A stretch of 64,000 nt of DNA from Planococcus versutus (GTDB lineage Bacteria; Bacillota; Bacilli; Bacillales_A; Planococcaceae), in assembly GCF_001186155.3 (NCBI RefSeq), contig NZ_CP016540.2, positions 2,830,001 through 2,894,000 of the forward strand. The letters are read 5' to 3'. The notes beneath the pieces are model-generated. The model did no database searches. It saw only the letters and a list, made by a program, of their open reading frames with translations, and was not told the origin of the DNA. This document shows positions 41,934 through 50,634 of the stretch, one piece after another; positions within the stretch are counted from its first letter, which is position 1, and each line of letters starts with the position of its first letter. Both the position numbers and the translations under genes were made by a program.

Positions 41934-43754
41934 TTACTCTGTGTATTCTTTTAATAAGGTATCGGCATAGTTCATCAATGTTTCGGTGTCATGAATATGT
42001 TTTTTTGCTTCGCCATTTTTACTACGTTTTTCCATTGTTTTCAAATCGTATAATACTTCCGGCAATTTGGCTCCGGGCGCTTTATAAAATTGCTCAGACT
42101 GAATATAAGAGCCTCCAGGTAAATAATAACGCATTCCTACTAAATTCTTTTTATACTCAAACAGATTATGTCCCATCATTGGAAAGTCGTGATCGATGCC
42201 CAGTAAAGCCAACAAAGTTGGCATCACATCCGTTTGCCCACCAAGACGCGTCATTTCTGTTTTTTCAAAAAGATTGCCGCCTGTGAACAGTAACGGAACA
42301 GCATATTGATCTTTCAACGAATAGTCGTGTCCTAAGAAATTACTTAATAACCGCTGATCTTCTTCGGTCACTAAGCTGCCATGCATACCTGAATGATCTC
42401 CTATAATCGCGATTAGCGATTCATCATAAATTCCTTGATTTTTTAGTTTTTGAATAAATGCACCAATTTCTTCATCTGCGTAGCGAATTGATTGCAAGTA
42501 GTTTCCAATATACATCTCTTCATACTCAGCAGGTAAATTTAAGTATTGCATATCTGCAGGGATTTCGAATGGTGTGTGACTTGTAAGCGTAACAATATTA
42601 GCATAAATTTGATCATAAGTGTTGAGCTGGCGAGGTAATTCACTTGCTGCAAAATCGAATAATACTTTATCAGCAGGACCAAATCCAACATTCTTCACAT
42701 TTGGAATTTCTTCGATAGAAAATACCTCTTCATAGCCAAGAACCGGATATAAAACGTCCCGATTCCAAAACGTCACATCGTCTGCATGATACGTAGCAGA
42801 GCCATACCCTTTTTCTTTTAATACACGCGCTAGAGAAGAGACTCTTTTTCCTGACAGGCTATTAGTAGTTGGAATCATTCCTTGCGGATAAAGTCCTGTG
42901 TTAATAATCCATTCAGCGTCAGACGTTGTACCCGCTCCAACTTGCTGAAAAACATTCGAAAAATAAGCACTTTCACTTAAAAGTTTGTTGAGGTGGGGTG
43001 TAATTTCTTGATCATTTAACGTTCTTTTAATCACAAAATTTTGCAAAGACTCTACTTGAATTATGAACAAATGCCGCCCTTCAGCTACTCCAAAGCTTTC
43101 ATGTTCACTAATTTCTACATACTTATTTCCTTTTAGTTGTTCTAATTCTCTTGCTGATAACTTACTAGATGAAGCATGAGCAGTATCCGTTGAGCGGTTA
43201 TACAATTGAACCACTTGAGATTGCAGAAATCCATTTTCTTTTGCAAAATAAGAAACATCGATAATGGGTTGTTGAAGAGCGTAAACGATGGTGATTGAAG
43301 ATATTGCAGCCATCGAGACCGCAACATATTTCATTGCTACTGGCTTTACAGGATTTTTCCAGTGCCCTGCGAGAGAAAATAGCAACACAGCATCTAAGAA
43401 AAATAAAAAATCCCATGGGTTGGATAACATCGTGATGGTATTGCTGACAGAACTCGTTTGCGTTAATTGCTGCAAATCGTAGTATGAAGGAATGGTTGTG
43501 TAATAACGCATATAAAGCGTGGTAATGAAAAATATAGCAGAAACAAAAAAATTAAATATCCAAACTACACGGTACATTTTCTTTTTAGTTACAAGCAACA
43601 CAATCGATAACAATAAAGCCCACGTTGGGAATTCGATTAAGACAATATGCCAAAATGATTTTGCATCAAAAATAAGCACACGAAAAACACTTACTTTAAT
43701 GAACAAGAAAAGAAAAATGAGTAAATAAGGCATGACATCTGTTTTTTTCATCAT
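41934..43754 (-). CDS. LTA synthase family sulfatase-fold protein
   Basis: About 607 residues. Five N-terminal membrane helices (about residues 5-155) are followed by an extracellular sulfatase-fold domain. The Thr nucleophile and metal site are in GAGTTSDAEWIINTG, with later ligands in YHADDVTFWNRD and IIGDHSGMHGS. Such enzymes polymerise or prime the glycerol-phosphate chain of lipoteichoic acid, or transfer phosphoglycerol. The open frame begins 15 codons earlier, but ATGATG at 43754/43751 follows AAAGAGGTG. Whether it is the main LtaS or a YqgS/YfnI-like paralogue cannot be told here. Confidence 0.9.
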   Translation of the reverse strand: MMKKTDVMPYLLIFLFLFIKVSVFRVLIFDAKSFWHIVLIEFPTWALLLSIVLLVTKKKMYRVVWIFNFFVSAIFFITTLYMRYYTTIPSYYDLQQLTQTSSVSNTITMLSNPWDFLFFLDAVLLFSLAGHWKNPVKPVAMKYVAVSMAAISSITIVYALQQPIIDVSYFAKENGFLQSQVVQLYNRSTDTAHASSSKLSARELEQLKGNKYVEISEHESFGVAEGRHLFIIQVESLQNFVIKRTLNDQEITPHLNKLLSESAYFSNVFQQVGAGTTSDAEWIINTGLYPQGMIPTTNSLSGKRVSSLARVLKEKGYGSATYHADDVTFWNRDVLYPVLGYEEVFSIEEIPNVKNVGFGPADKVLFDFAASELPRQLNTYDQIYANIVTLTSHTPFEIPADMQYLNLPAEYEEMYIGNYLQSIRYADEEIGAFIQKLKNQGIYDESLIAIIGDHSGMHGSLVTEEDQRLLSNFLGHDYSLKDQYAVPLLFTGGNLFEKTEMTRLGGQTDVMPTLLALLGIDHDFPMMGHNLFEYKKNLVGMRYYLPGGSYIQSEQFYKAPGAKLPEVLYDLKTMEKRSKNGEAKKHIHDTETLMNYADTLLKEYTE

Positions 43755-43916
43755 AAACACCTCTTTTCTACAGACGAAAAAGCATATTACATGTTGCATA
43801 TATTCAGTTAAGTAGGGAATACAAAACTGTACAGGTTAAATTAGCATTTAGTTACCGATAAGCAATCTTCAATTTCTTCAAGAAACATATCCTAACTATT
43901 CAAAAGGAGCGAGACT

Positions 43917-44540
43917 ATGCAAACATTAAAAGCACTTTTCATTAATACTTCTTTAAAAGGTTCAGAGGAACCTTCTCATACAGAAGGATTTATCAAAGAT
44001 GTTCAAGTTCATTACAACCAACTAGGCGTTGAATCTGAAGTTGTACGTTTAGCCGATTATGCCGTTGCACACGGGGTACAAGCAGATATGGGCGAAGGAG
44101 ACGAATGGCCACAAGTTTTTGAAAAAGTCATGGCTGCAGATATTGTGATCATCGGTACTCCTCTTTGGCTAGGAGAAAAAAGCTCTTTAGCTACACAAAC
44201 AATTGAACGATTATACGCCAGCAGCAGTGAAACTAACGATAAAGGACAATCTATTTTCTATAACAAAGTCGGTGGTGTGGCAATTACCGGAAACGAAGAT
44301 GGCGCTAAACATGCTGCAGCTTCGATTCTTTACGGCCTTTCTCATATCGGCTTTGTAATTCCACCAAACGTTGATGCTTATTGGGTTGGTGAAGCAGGAC
44401 CAGGTCCTTCTTATATGGATTCTGGAAAAGACAATGATTTTACTAAATCAGCGATTCAACGCCTTGCTTATAACACTTATCATTTCGCAGGAATGCTGAA
44501 AAACAATCCTATTCCAGCTGAAGGCAATACACTTGAATAA
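43917..44540 (+). CDS. Flavodoxin-fold NAD(P)H-dependent oxidoreductase
   Basis: A 207-residue flavoprotein of the NADPH-dependent FMN reductase type. FINTSLKGSEEPSHTEGFI binds the FMN phosphate, GTPLWLGEKSSLATQTIERL covers the flavin ring contact, and GVAITGNEDGAKHAAAS follows. Likely roles are quinone, nitro-compound or azo reduction; the substrate is unknown. AAAGGAG precedes the ATG. A single-gene transcript with its own terminator. Confidence 0.88.
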   Translation: MQTLKALFINTSLKGSEEPSHTEGFIKDVQVHYNQLGVESEVVRLADYAVAHGVQADMGEGDEWPQVFEKVMAADIVIIGTPLWLGEKSSLATQTIERLYASSSETNDKGQSIFYNKVGGVAITGNEDGAKHAAASILYGLSHIGFVIPPNVDAYWVGEAGPGPSYMDSGKDNDFTKSAIQRLAYNTYHFAGMLKNNPIPAEGNTLE

Positions 44541-44555
44541 GTTATCACTAACTAG

Positions 44556-44584
44556 CTGGTAGCAAAGGTGCTACCAGTTTTTTT
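44556..44584 (+). terminator. Terminator of the flavodoxin-fold gene
   Basis: CTGGTAGCA and TGCTACCAG pair around an AAGG-type loop and are followed by seven T. Confidence 0.9.
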
Positions 44585-44589
44585 ATGTG

Positions 44590-45120
44590 TTATCTCCATA
44601 GACGAGTTGCAGACAGATGCTTTTCTGTTATCTTTACTTCAAACACGTCCGGATTGGTTAGTTTTTGCCACTCTGAAAACCCGTAGCCGTTGTCTATTCT
44701 TTTTAATAGCAAACCTAGTAAGTTTCCATGCGTGACTGCTACAGTTCTGTCTTCCATTCTATTTAGCGCTTCCATCGCTCGGTCTCCGGCTTCTTTTCCA
44801 GACTCTCCTCCGACAAACTTCAACTCATCCGCTGCGAATGAAGCCTCAAGTTTCTCCATCCAGTCAGGCAAATTCTCAGAGCTCAATACGCGTTCTGCTA
44901 ATCGATCATCAATTTCGATTCGTAAATTCTGTTGGTCTGCTGCATGTTCAACCGACTGAATCGCTCGCGTAAATGGACTCGAAACAAAATGAACAATTTC
45001 CCGTTCTCGTAGAAATTCCGCTAATTCCTTTGCTTGCAACTTGCCTAGTTCCGTCAACGGTGCATCTGGTGCTTGCCCCGTCGCTTGGCAATGCCTAACC
45101 AAATAAATGGTCTTCTCCAT
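44590..45120 (-). CDS. Histidine phosphatase family protein
   Basis: About 176 residues. The phosphoglycerate-mutase-like active site LVRHCQATGQAPDAPLT carries RHC instead of the common RHG; SSPFTRAIQS holds the Arg, and AVTHGNLLGLL the second His. The ATG at 45120 follows GGAGGG. Family members dephosphorylate sugars, cofactors or proteins, and the substrate here is unknown. It is convergent with the flavodoxin-fold gene and separate from the riboflavin operon. Confidence 0.87.
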   Translation of the reverse strand: MEKTIYLVRHCQATGQAPDAPLTELGKLQAKELAEFLREREIVHFVSSPFTRAIQSVEHAADQQNLRIEIDDRLAERVLSSENLPDWMEKLEASFAADELKFVGGESGKEAGDRAMEALNRMEDRTVAVTHGNLLGLLLKRIDNGYGFSEWQKLTNPDVFEVKITEKHLSATRLWR

Positions 45121-45235
45121 GACCAACCCTCCATTTTGTTTGATGATCCATCCAGTAGCTAGATTTATCGTAAATTTTTACTGTGATTTTGTCGTTATAT
45201 CACACGTTCCCGTTTTTTGAGATTTCAACCTTTTC

Positions 45236-45268
45236 AAAAAAACTCCTGAGCAACAGCTCAGGAGTTTT
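45236..45268 (-). terminator. Terminator of the riboflavin operon
   Basis: AACTCCTGAGC and GCTCAGGAGTT pair around a short AACA-type loop, with A and T runs, immediately after the ribH stop codon. Confidence 0.9.
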
Positions 45269-45271
45269 GAC

Positions 45272-45736
45272 TTATAATTTTTTCATCAAGTTTGCCATTT
45301 CAATGGCTCCAGCTGCTGATTCCCAGCCTTTGTTCCCAGCTTTTGTTCCAGCGCGTTCAATCGCCTGTTCAATAGAATCTGTTGTTAAAACACCAAAAAT
45401 GACTGGAATATCTGCATGGTCACTCGCTCTTGAAACACCTTTAGCGACTTCGCTGCAAACATAGTCAAAGTGAGGAGTAGCGCCTCTAATAACTGTCCCT
45501 AGCGTGATGATGGCATCATACTTCCCACTCATCGCCATCTTTTTCGCTACAAGCGGAATTTCAAAAGCTCCTGGCACCCAAGCAATCGACACATCCTCTT
45601 CACTAACACCGTGGCGTTTTAGCGCATCTTCTGCACCGCCCAATAATTTACTCGTAATAAACTCGTTAAAACGTCCAACCACTATTCCGATTCGTAATCC
45701 TTCACCATTTAAATATCCTTCAAAATGTATCGTCAT
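45272..45736 (-). CDS. ribH: 6,7-dimethyl-8-ribityllumazine synthase
   Basis: A 154-residue lumazine synthase, which condenses 5-amino-6-ribitylaminouracil with dihydroxybutanone phosphate. Seen are [42 protein letters not shown] with the catalytic His, and the C-terminal [18 protein letters not shown]. It should form a 60-subunit shell, with riboflavin synthase inside in Bacillus. Last gene of the FMN-riboswitch operon. Confidence 0.96.
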   Translation of the reverse strand: MTIHFEGYLNGEGLRIGIVVGRFNEFITSKLLGGAEDALKRHGVSEEDVSIAWVPGAFEIPLVAKKMAMSGKYDAIITLGTVIRGATPHFDYVCSEVAKGVSRASDHADIPVIFGVLTTDSIEQAIERAGTKAGNKGWESAAGAIEMANLMKKL

Positions 45737-45759
45737 TTAAGTCCATCTCCTCTAGTAGA

Positions 45760-46380
45760 TTAATAAGTTGTCATGTTTTGCTGTTCTTGTTGGTACGTTA
45801 CTAAATCTTTAATCGTCAAAATACCTAGACCGAGCCGTTCAGACACTTGTAACAAATCATCCACTCGCGCCATCGTGCCATCCGCATTCATGATTTCACA
45901 TATAACTCCTGCTGGAGACGAACCGGCAAGTTTCGCTAAATCCACCGCCGCTTCAGTATGCCCTGTCCGTTCTAGGACGCCGCCATTTTTTGCGATCAAT
46001 GGGAAAACATGACCAGGACGTTTAAAGTCTGTTGCTTTCGCAGTTGGCTTGACTAAGCTCGTAATTGTATGAGAACGTTCAAAAGCACTAATGCCTGTCG
46101 TTGTATCTTTATGATCCACACTGATCGTAAAAGCAGTTCCATATTCATCTGTATTATGGTCTGTCATAAGACCAATTTGTAAATTTTGAGCGATTGATTG
46201 GGCAAGTGGTACGCAGATCAAGCCTCGTCCTTCAGTCGCCATCAAATTGACGATTTCAGGGGAAGCGAATTCTGCCAATGCGACAAAATCACCTTCGTTT
46301 TCTCGGTCTTCGTCATCGATGACGATGATGGTTTTGCCTTTTTTCAATTCTTCAATGGCTTTTTCTACTGTGTAGAACAT
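45760..46380 (-). CDS. ribB: 3,4-dihydroxy-2-butanone-4-phosphate synthase, single domain
   Basis: A 206-residue RibB that converts ribulose 5-phosphate to dihydroxybutanone phosphate plus formate. Motifs include [29 protein letters not shown] and [14 protein letters not shown]. In most Bacillales this domain is fused to GTP cyclohydrolase II (RibBA, about 400 residues). Here the chain stops after [11 protein letters not shown], exactly where the linker would start, and the next gene is ribH, so the GTP cyclohydrolase II part is absent from this operon. Confidence 0.93.
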   Translation of the reverse strand: MFYTVEKAIEELKKGKTIIVIDDEDRENEGDFVALAEFASPEIVNLMATEGRGLICVPLAQSIAQNLQIGLMTDHNTDEYGTAFTISVDHKDTTTGISAFERSHTITSLVKPTAKATDFKRPGHVFPLIAKNGGVLERTGHTEAAVDLAKLAGSSPAGVICEIMNADGTMARVDDLLQVSERLGLGILTIKDLVTYQQEQQNMTTY

Positions 46381-46397
46381 TTTCTCAGCGCCTCCTT

Positions 46398-47027
46398 TTA
46401 AAATCCATTTTCCGCCAGCCAGTTTCTACTGATTTTTGGTTCTGCTGTTTGAATGCGTTCCGTATACTTTGCCAGTAAATCACATTCAATATTGACCTTT
46501 TCCCCAATGCCTTTTTCGCCTAACAGCGAATCTTCTCGCGTAGTTGGAATCAGAGAAATGGTTACTGAATTGTGGTCGAGATAAAAAATGGTCAAGGAAG
46601 TTCCATCAACAGCGATAGAGCCTTTTAGCATCATATACTTCATGAGTCGAGGTTCCAGTTCAATCGTTTTAGTCATAGCATTCGCTTCTTTTTTTACTGA
46701 ACGGATAACGCCAACGCCATCAATATGACCACTGACAAAATGGCCGCCAAAACGGCCGTTAGCCGGCATCGCACGTTCTAAATTCACCCGTGCTCCTGCT
46801 TTTAATCCACTCATAGTTGAAGACTTGACCGTTTCCGGAATGACATCCACTGTGAATGTCTTAGAACTGAATGTAGAAATAGTTAAACAAACGCCATTAA
46901 TGGAAATGCTGTCTCCACGTTTAACGTCTTCTAAAATTAGCGCACAGGAAATGGTTAACTCCATTGCTTGTGGCTTAGAGCGAACTGAGGCAACCTGTCC
47001 GACTTCTTCAACAATACCTGTAAACAT
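46398..47027 (-). CDS. ribE: Riboflavin synthase alpha subunit
   Basis: A 209-residue riboflavin synthase built from two lumazine-binding repeats ([12 protein letters not shown] and [13 protein letters not shown] mark the starts). It dismutates two lumazine molecules into riboflavin. The conserved INGVCLTI and VDGTSLTI segments and the catalytic MFTGIVEE terminus are present. Its ATG follows directly after the stop codon of the small upstream gene, whose last codons contain its GGAGG site. Confidence 0.95.
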   Translation of the reverse strand: MFTGIVEEVGQVASVRSKPQAMELTISCALILEDVKRGDSISINGVCLTISTFSSKTFTVDVIPETVKSSTMSGLKAGARVNLERAMPANGRFGGHFVSGHIDGVGVIRSVKKEANAMTKTIELEPRLMKYMMLKGSIAVDGTSLTIFYLDHNSVTISLIPTTREDSLLGEKGIGEKVNIECDLLAKYTERIQTAEPKISRNWLAENGF

Positions 47028-47312
47028 TTAGGCACACTCCTCCGTTCTGTTCAAAACATATTCAATTGAGATCGTGCGATTTATTGGGTACTTTCCACCA
47101 AGGGGCGTATGGGTGGTGAGAAAGGGATCGTTCAGAAGGGTTTGAATTTGTAGATAGCTATACATGTGCCTTACTTCTTTATCAAGACGGCCAGTTGGAT
47201 GGCAATTTTTTGTACCTTGAAGAAGCTCGTTTTCCGCTGAGGAAATGAGCAGGGTGAAAGACCGTTGACTTGTATTTCCAGAGACTTCTCCCTGATAAAG
47301 GTTTTTGGTCAT
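47028..47312 (-). CDS. Unknown 94-residue protein at the head of the rib operon
   Basis: An open frame of 94 codons with a strong AAAGGAGGAATTTGT site before ATG 47312, located between the FMN riboswitch and ribE, where ribD normally stands. Its stop codon abuts the ribE start. The protein is polar, with no membrane segment and no known motif; one segment reads GKYPINRTISIEYVLNRTEE. I see no similarity to RibD by eye. A longer reading frame continues upstream through the riboswitch and is certainly not translated. It may be a real small gene, a leader cistron or a replaced ribD remnant. Confidence 0.55.
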   Translation of the reverse strand: MTKNLYQGEVSGNTSQRSFTLLISSAENELLQGTKNCHPTGRLDKEVRHMYSYLQIQTLLNDPFLTTHTPLGGKYPINRTISIEYVLNRTEECA

Positions 47313-47378
47313 ACAAATTCCTCCTTTCAATTTTAACTCATTGAAAAGAAGAGACACATAACGAAACCGATTTCTAGA

Positions 47379-47544
47379 TTCTTCTCCCATCCAGACTGTA
47401 ACTGTCGGTGCCGGAGTTTCACCAGCTCCACCGTTTGAACGCTTTACGCATAGTGGCCTATGCGAGTTATCGTCCAACCGGGTCACGGACTTGCAGTTTC
47501 CTGCTCACCGCCGGTAAGGAATTTCACCTTGCCCCGAAGAATTA
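47379..47544 (-). promoter_or_regulatory. FMN riboswitch (RFN element)
   Basis: On the minus strand the aptamer begins TCTTCGGGGCAAGGTG, has the conserved AATTCC, ACCGGCGGT, AGTCCGTGACCCG and GGTGAAACTCCGGCACCGAC-type segments (in part), and closes with AGTCTGGATGGGAGAAGA, which pairs back to the first helix. FMN binding should switch off the riboflavin genes below it. The expression platform in 47313-47378 is not clear: a weak AGAAGA/TCTTCT pair could form, and translational control is possible. Confidence 0.96.
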
Positions 47545-47589
47545 GATTCGTAGTTTCGTCTCTTTCATAGTAGCATAGTAAGAAATCGA

Positions 47590-47617
47590 ACTATATACAT
47601 TTAGCTGATACTTCCAA
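47590..47617 (-). promoter_or_regulatory. Putative promoter of the riboflavin operon
   Basis: TTGGAA (47617-47612), 16-bp spacer and TATAGT (47595-47590) on the minus strand, about 45 bp before the riboswitch aptamer. Confidence 0.5.
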
Positions 47618-47702
47618 CGAACTCCAGTCAAGTCGAATTCTATATCCCTTAAACAACTGTCTATTTTAAAGCCTATCGCTATTTCAGAAAGGACGAGTTA
47701 CT

Positions 47703-48026
47703 ATGTCTCATCACCATGCAGTGAAAGGCGTCAGAGTAGATGCCGAAACACGTTGTGCTCATTACCATTCACCCATCGACCGAATTGCCATCAAGTTTTT
47801 TTGCTGTCAGCACTACTTTCCCTGCTTCGAATGCCACCAAGCTACAGGCTGCGGTAACCATCAAGTTTGGCCAAAAGACCAGTTCCAAGAAAAAGCAGTA
47901 CTATGCGGGAGCTGCGGGCATGAACTTACTATCGATGAATATTTAGCCTGTGCATCTACTTGTCCCAACTGTTCTTTGTCTTTTAATCCAGGCTGCAGCG
48001 TGCATAAGCAGCTTTATTTCGGATAA
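47703..48026 (+). CDS. CHY-type zinc-finger protein
   Basis: A 107-residue Cys/His-rich protein. The CHY pattern starts with TRCAHYHSPIDRIAIKFFCC, followed by HYFPCFECH, LCGSCGHELT and CPNCSLSFNPGC-type pairs, together enough for several zinc ions. Eukaryotic CHY domains occur in ubiquitin ligases; bacterial stand-alone copies have no firm role. AAAGGACGAG-like sequence precedes the ATG and a strong bidirectional hairpin follows. It is a single-gene transcript. Confidence 0.88.
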   Translation: MSHHHAVKGVRVDAETRCAHYHSPIDRIAIKFFCCQHYFPCFECHQATGCGNHQVWPKDQFQEKAVLCGSCGHELTIDEYLACASTCPNCSLSFNPGCSVHKQLYFG

Positions 48027-48063
48027 AAGCTAGAAGCCCTAGAAAAATGACCTTTTAAAAAAA

Positions 48064-48108
48064 CCAATAAAGCCAAGTGAGAAATTATATCTCACTTGGC
48101 TTTATTGG
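48064..48108. terminator. Bidirectional terminator of the CHY and GNAT genes
   Basis: A 19-bp perfect stem (AATAAAGCCAAGTGAGA in the left arm) with loop AATTATA. It contains the last codons and stop of the minus-strand GNAT gene. Confidence 0.9.
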
Positions 48109-48580
48109 TGTGTAAAGACATTACAAGCTGCTCTCCTTTAGAGCGCATAATTCGTCTACCTGTATCTTCAAATCCTGCTTTTTGGTATAAGCGTTGCGCA
48201 GGAATGTTACGCGCATTGACACCTAACACCACTTGATCGAAATCTGGAAACTCCATTTTCATAAACTCTGGAAGTGCAAAAATAGACCCTGTCGCAATTC
48301 CTCGCCCTTGATATTTCGGATTTACAGAAAACCCTCTCAATAATAAGGCTTTTGGATTGTTCGAATATTTTTTTCGGTCTTCCGATTCATCCAATTCGAA
48401 AAAACCCACATCTTCTCCGCGTGCTTTAATAATAATAAAATGCTTTAACGGATCTTTAGCATCTTTTTCAATAATTTCTAAAGGCAATCGTGTAAACTCC
48501 AGCTGATGTGTGGGCAAATCGTAACCGATTGATCGTTTCGAGGAGTAGCGATGCAATGTCACTTCTCTTTTTTTAATCAT
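48092..48580 (-). CDS. GNAT family N-acetyltransferase
   Basis: A 162-residue acetyltransferase. The acetyl-CoA motif is GFSVNPKYQGRGIATGSI, followed by VVLGVNARNIPAQRLYQKAGF, the standard C-terminal pattern. AAGGAGG precedes the start. The acceptor cannot be predicted. Its stop codon is within the terminator hairpin shared with the CHY gene. Confidence 0.88.
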   Translation of the reverse strand: MIKKREVTLHRYSSKRSIGYDLPTHQLEFTRLPLEIIEKDAKDPLKHFIIIKARGEDVGFFELDESEDRKKYSNNPKALLLRGFSVNPKYQGRGIATGSIFALPEFMKMEFPDFDQVVLGVNARNIPAQRLYQKAGFEDTGRRIMRSKGEQLVMSLHTNKAK

Positions 48581-48669
48581 GTTAAGTAGACCTCCTTGTT
48601 TGCGTTCATTGTCTTAAACTGTCAGGCATCCTCCAGATTCAAAAAGATAGTCAGAAGACTATTGAATAG

Positions 48670-48694
48670 AAAAAGCTGCATCCACTTCAGCTTT
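48670..48694 (-). terminator. Terminator of the metallophosphoesterase gene
   Basis: AAAGCTG and CAGCTTT arms around AAGTGGATG on the minus strand, followed by T residues; the hairpin starts at the stop codon. Confidence 0.65.
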
Positions 48695-49517
48695 ACTCTT
48701 TCTTCAATGTCACTACGACAATTTCAGGCAGATTAAAAATACGGACAGGAAAAGTACTATTGCCAAGTCCACGACTAACAACCATTTTCGATTGATCTTT
48801 TTCAAAGATCCCTTCCGTTACTTTCGGAAACCAGCCTTGTCCTGGAGCAACCAAACCGCCAAGTCCAGGAATTCGAATTTGGCCGCCGTGGGCATGTCCT
48901 GAAAACACTACATCCACTCCAGCTTCTGCATAAATCGGAAAATATTCAGGACGATGCGCTAACAACAAGGTAAAGTTGTCTGTCAGTTGCGCATGCTCAA
49001 GACTCTCTTGCGTAGCTTCGTCCCCGTGTATCTTAGGTTCTGTCAAAGGATCGTTGATTCCTGCAAGCTGGATTGACGATTGTCCTTTTTCCCATTCAAC
49101 TTGCTCATCTTCCAAAACCACGACATCTCGTTTACGCAACGCAGCTGTTATTTCCTCAATATTATTGGAAGCCACTTCGTGGTTTCCTGTCACGTAATAC
49201 ACTTTACTCATCTCGACAAGCGCATCAACTAATACCAAGCTAGCCTCTAAATCATAACGATTGCTGTCGATAAGATCACCCGTCAAAAAAATGACGTCCG
49301 GATTGGCCGCTGCTACCTTTTTAATCAGTGACGATTGATCTTTTCCGAACGTGGCATTATGCAAGTCTGATACCTGAACAATAGTCGCTCCATTAAAAGC
49401 AGCTGGCAACTCTTCAGACGCTATCGTGTATTCCGTAGTTTGTACCCACTTGTTACTGATCCAAATACCACTCCATGCCAGTATCACTAACAGCATAAGT
49501 ACTATCATTTTTTTCAT
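48693..49517 (-). CDS. Membrane-anchored metallophosphoesterase
   Basis: A 274-residue calcineurin-like phosphoesterase. One N-terminal helix (about residues 4-20) anchors it, with the catalytic domain probably outside. Metal motifs are VQVSDLHNATFG, TGDLIDSNR, YVTGNHEV, LAHRPEYFP and FSGHAHGGQIRIPG. This layout matches YkuE/YaeI-like proteins that act on lipids or cell-wall precursors; the substrate is unknown. Confidence 0.9.
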   Translation of the reverse strand: MKKMIVLMLLVILAWSGIWISNKWVQTTEYTIASEELPAAFNGATIVQVSDLHNATFGKDQSSLIKKVAAANPDVIFLTGDLIDSNRYDLEASLVLVDALVEMSKVYYVTGNHEVASNNIEEITAALRKRDVVVLEDEQVEWEKGQSSIQLAGINDPLTEPKIHGDEATQESLEHAQLTDNFTLLLAHRPEYFPIYAEAGVDVVFSGHAHGGQIRIPGLGGLVAPGQGWFPKVTEGIFEKDQSKMVVSRGLGNSTFPVRIFNLPEIVVVTLKKE

Positions 49518-49578
49518 GTACTACCCTCTATTCAATCTTCATTCGAACCATCGGAGTCGGCTCCATCTTTTCATCTAC

Positions 49579-49769
49579 TTAATTCGGTGCTACAATTTCG
49601 ATTTTCAAACGATCAGATCCTTCTAGAAACACTGCATAGGGATGAAGGTCTTCGTATAAAATTCACATACCCAATTGTCTCATTTTTTCAGTCATTTCGT
49701 CTACTTGCGCACATGAAACTGCATGAAACGTCATATATTTGAAACATTGACTTCTACATGATGTAGCAT
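49579..49769 (-). pseudogene. Decayed VOC-family (glyoxalase/bleomycin-resistance-like) gene
   Basis: ATG 49769 has an intact AAAGGAGTGG site and starts MLHHVEVNVSNI, a typical VOC beginning, then hits TGA. A second frame continues with FHAVSCAQVDEMTEKMRQLG, and a third ends EDLHPYAVFLEGSDRLKIEI up to TAA 49581-49579. Together they match the N-terminus, mid-part and C-terminus of a VOC protein of about 130 residues, compressed to 191 bp. At least one internal deletion and two frame changes have occurred, so no working protein is made. Confidence 0.65.
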
Positions 49770-49848
49770 TTGTTTCCACTCCTTTAATCCATGCTACTCG
49801 TTGTACTAAAAAACGTGCAAGTTTCTCAGTAGATTTGTGAGCGGCAAC

Positions 49849-50634
49849 TCAAACTTTGGTCTTGGCTTTATTTTTTCGTGATGCCACACTACCTAAAACG
49901 CTTAAAAGAAAAATACATAAAACAGCTATTCCGATAGCTCCTACGAGACTACCTCCATCGGAAGATGCCGTTAACCAAGCCGCTCCGTACTGCGGGATTT
50001 TCACCGGTGACATGGACCAAGTCGTACCGAATAAGCTATCCGTTAGTTGCAAGATCAGGTATGTTGCAAATGCAACCGCCGCTGCAATTCCGCCATTTGG
50101 TGAAACGGCGCTTGCTGCTAAAACAATCGTTAAAATGAGCACTACCCAAATGCTATACGTTCCCATTAGTTGAACAAGCTTGCCAAATCCAACTTCTCCA
50201 AAAAAAAGGAATGTGTAATAATAGCCCGCCAGAAAGCCAAGCCAGACACTAACCAAGGAAACAACAGAAGCGACTGCCCATTTGCTTAGAAAATAAGCTG
50301 AAAAAGAAAGTGGCCGAACATACAGCAAAGTGGCTGTCCCGCTTTTTCGTTCTCCAGCTATGCTTCCCATATAAGCTAAAATCAGTACAGCCATACCAAT
50401 CGTTTGAAATTGTTCCATGACCGCTATCAATAGTTGTTCTGGCATAAGTGTTGGTAATTCTAACACTGCGCCATCTGGTAAACCGCCGGAGGACTCCAAG
50501 ATTTGAGGAAGGAAATAATTGACTACAGGCTCGGTAATCCCTAAAAGAATGAAAACTGCGGGTATCCAGAAAATTTTATAATTCCGTATATTTTCCAAAC
50601 ACTCTTTTTGCGTTAAAATAAGAAATTGCTTCAT
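49849..50634 (-). CDS. ABC transporter permease (ABC-2 type)
   Basis: A 261-residue membrane protein with six hydrophobic helices. The N-terminal KECLENIRNYKIFWIPAVF and the SGTATLLYVRPLSFSAYFLSKW region (in part) are typical of NosY-like ABC-2 permeases. It forms an exporter with the ATPase encoded just upstream, whose gene it overlaps by four bases. Cargo is unknown; such systems often move lipids, antibiotics or act in immunity to peptides. Confidence 0.88.
   Translation of the reverse strand: MKQFLILTQKECLENIRNYKIFWIPAVFILLGITEPVVNYFLPQILESSGGLPDGAVLELPTLMPEQLLIAVMEQFQTIGMAVLILAYMGSIAGERKSGTATLLYVRPLSFSAYFLSKWAVASVVSLVSVWLGFLAGYYYTFLFFGEVGFGKLVQLMGTYSIWVVLILTIVLAASAVSPNGGIAAAVAFATYLILQLTDSLFGTTWSMSPVKIPQYGAAWLTASSDGGSLVGAIGIAVLCIFLLSVLGSVASRKNKAKTKV

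Noticed and set aside
47313..47486. Upstream extension of the small rib-operon frame (58 more codons)
   Set aside because: It runs through the FMN riboswitch and lacks a ribosome binding site; only the part from ATG 47312 is plausible.
49426..49626. Plus-strand open frame of 66 codons
   Set aside because: Antisense to the metallophosphoesterase N-terminus and the VOC remnant, with no ribosome binding site.
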